This document shows positions 63,031-64,000 of a stretch of DNA of 64,000 nucleotides, piece by piece (positions within the stretch are counted from its first letter, which is position 1; every line of letters begins with the position of its first letter). Source of the DNA: Pseudomonas pudica (GTDB lineage Bacteria; Pseudomonadota; Gammaproteobacteria; Pseudomonadales; Pseudomonadaceae); NCBI RefSeq assembly GCF_015680405.1, contig NZ_JADLJS010000022.1, positions 1 to 64,000 of the forward strand, read 5' to 3'. A program made the position numbers and the translations under genes. The notes below the pieces were generated by a model. The model was not told the DNA's origin, made no database searches, and worked only from the letters and a program-made list of their open reading frames with translations.

Positions 63031-64000
<970 letters not shown>

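Overview
The window looks like core chromosome of a Pseudomonas of the putida group. This rests on the high GC content, on the gene order (map/rpsB-tsf-pyrH-frr-uppS-cdsA-dxr-rseP-bamA-skp-lpxD-fabZ-lpxA-lpxB-rnhB-dnaE-accA-tilS-pyrG-kdsA-eno-ftsB-ispD, then frmA-fghA and ispF-truD-surE-pcm), on the dapE/dapD/dapC neighbourhood, and on many REP-type inverted repeats of the kinds seen in P. putida relatives. No rRNA, tRNA, CRISPR array, insertion sequence, integrase or prophage gene was seen. The species call is inference from gene content and remembered family knowledge, not from a database search.

Left part (1-11.6 kb): tsaB (tRNA t6A synthesis), an unknown small protein, a DUF72 protein, a PEP-mutase/isocitrate-lyase family protein, an extensin-like M15-fold protein, an unknown 206-residue protein with an internal duplication, rsmJ (16S rRNA methylation), then a TetR repressor divergent from a two-gene RND efflux module that lacks an outer-membrane partner, followed by a DUF4197 protein and a YbaY-like lipoprotein.

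Middle-left part (11.6-31.7 kb): plsB, a cold-shock gene, an unknown acidic protein with rlmA and dapE in one minus-strand unit, a small AT-rich accessory patch with one good and one doubtful unknown gene, an NdvB-like GH17-GT2 glucan synthase, tcdA opposite csdA-csdE (sulfur relay), dapD with an ArsC-like gene, a Na+/H+ antiporter, and the map-glnD-dapC unit. Three steps of the succinylase DAP/lysine route (dapD, dapC, dapE) lie within about 13 kb.

Right part (31.9-64 kb): one of the most conserved blocks in gamma-proteobacteria. rpsB carries an S2-type autoregulatory leader. rpsB-tsf is followed by a long plus-strand run coupling translation (frr), nucleotide supply (pyrH, pyrG), isoprenoids (uppS, dxr, ispD, ispF), phospholipid (cdsA, accA), outer-membrane assembly (rseP, bamA, skp), lipid A/KDO (lpxD, fabZ, lpxA, lpxB, kdsA), replication (rnhB, dnaE), tRNA modification (tilS, truD), glycolysis (eno) and division (ftsB). 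A LysR regulator faces the glutathione-dependent formaldehyde pair frmA-fghA. The window ends inside pcm.

Most of the window is ordinary. Stretches that merit a second look are the 17.3-17.9 kb patch, the duplicated-domain protein and adjacent 9-bp dyad at 3.7-4.4 kb, the terminator that abuts the ispF start codon, and several operator-like dyads (6117, 59255).
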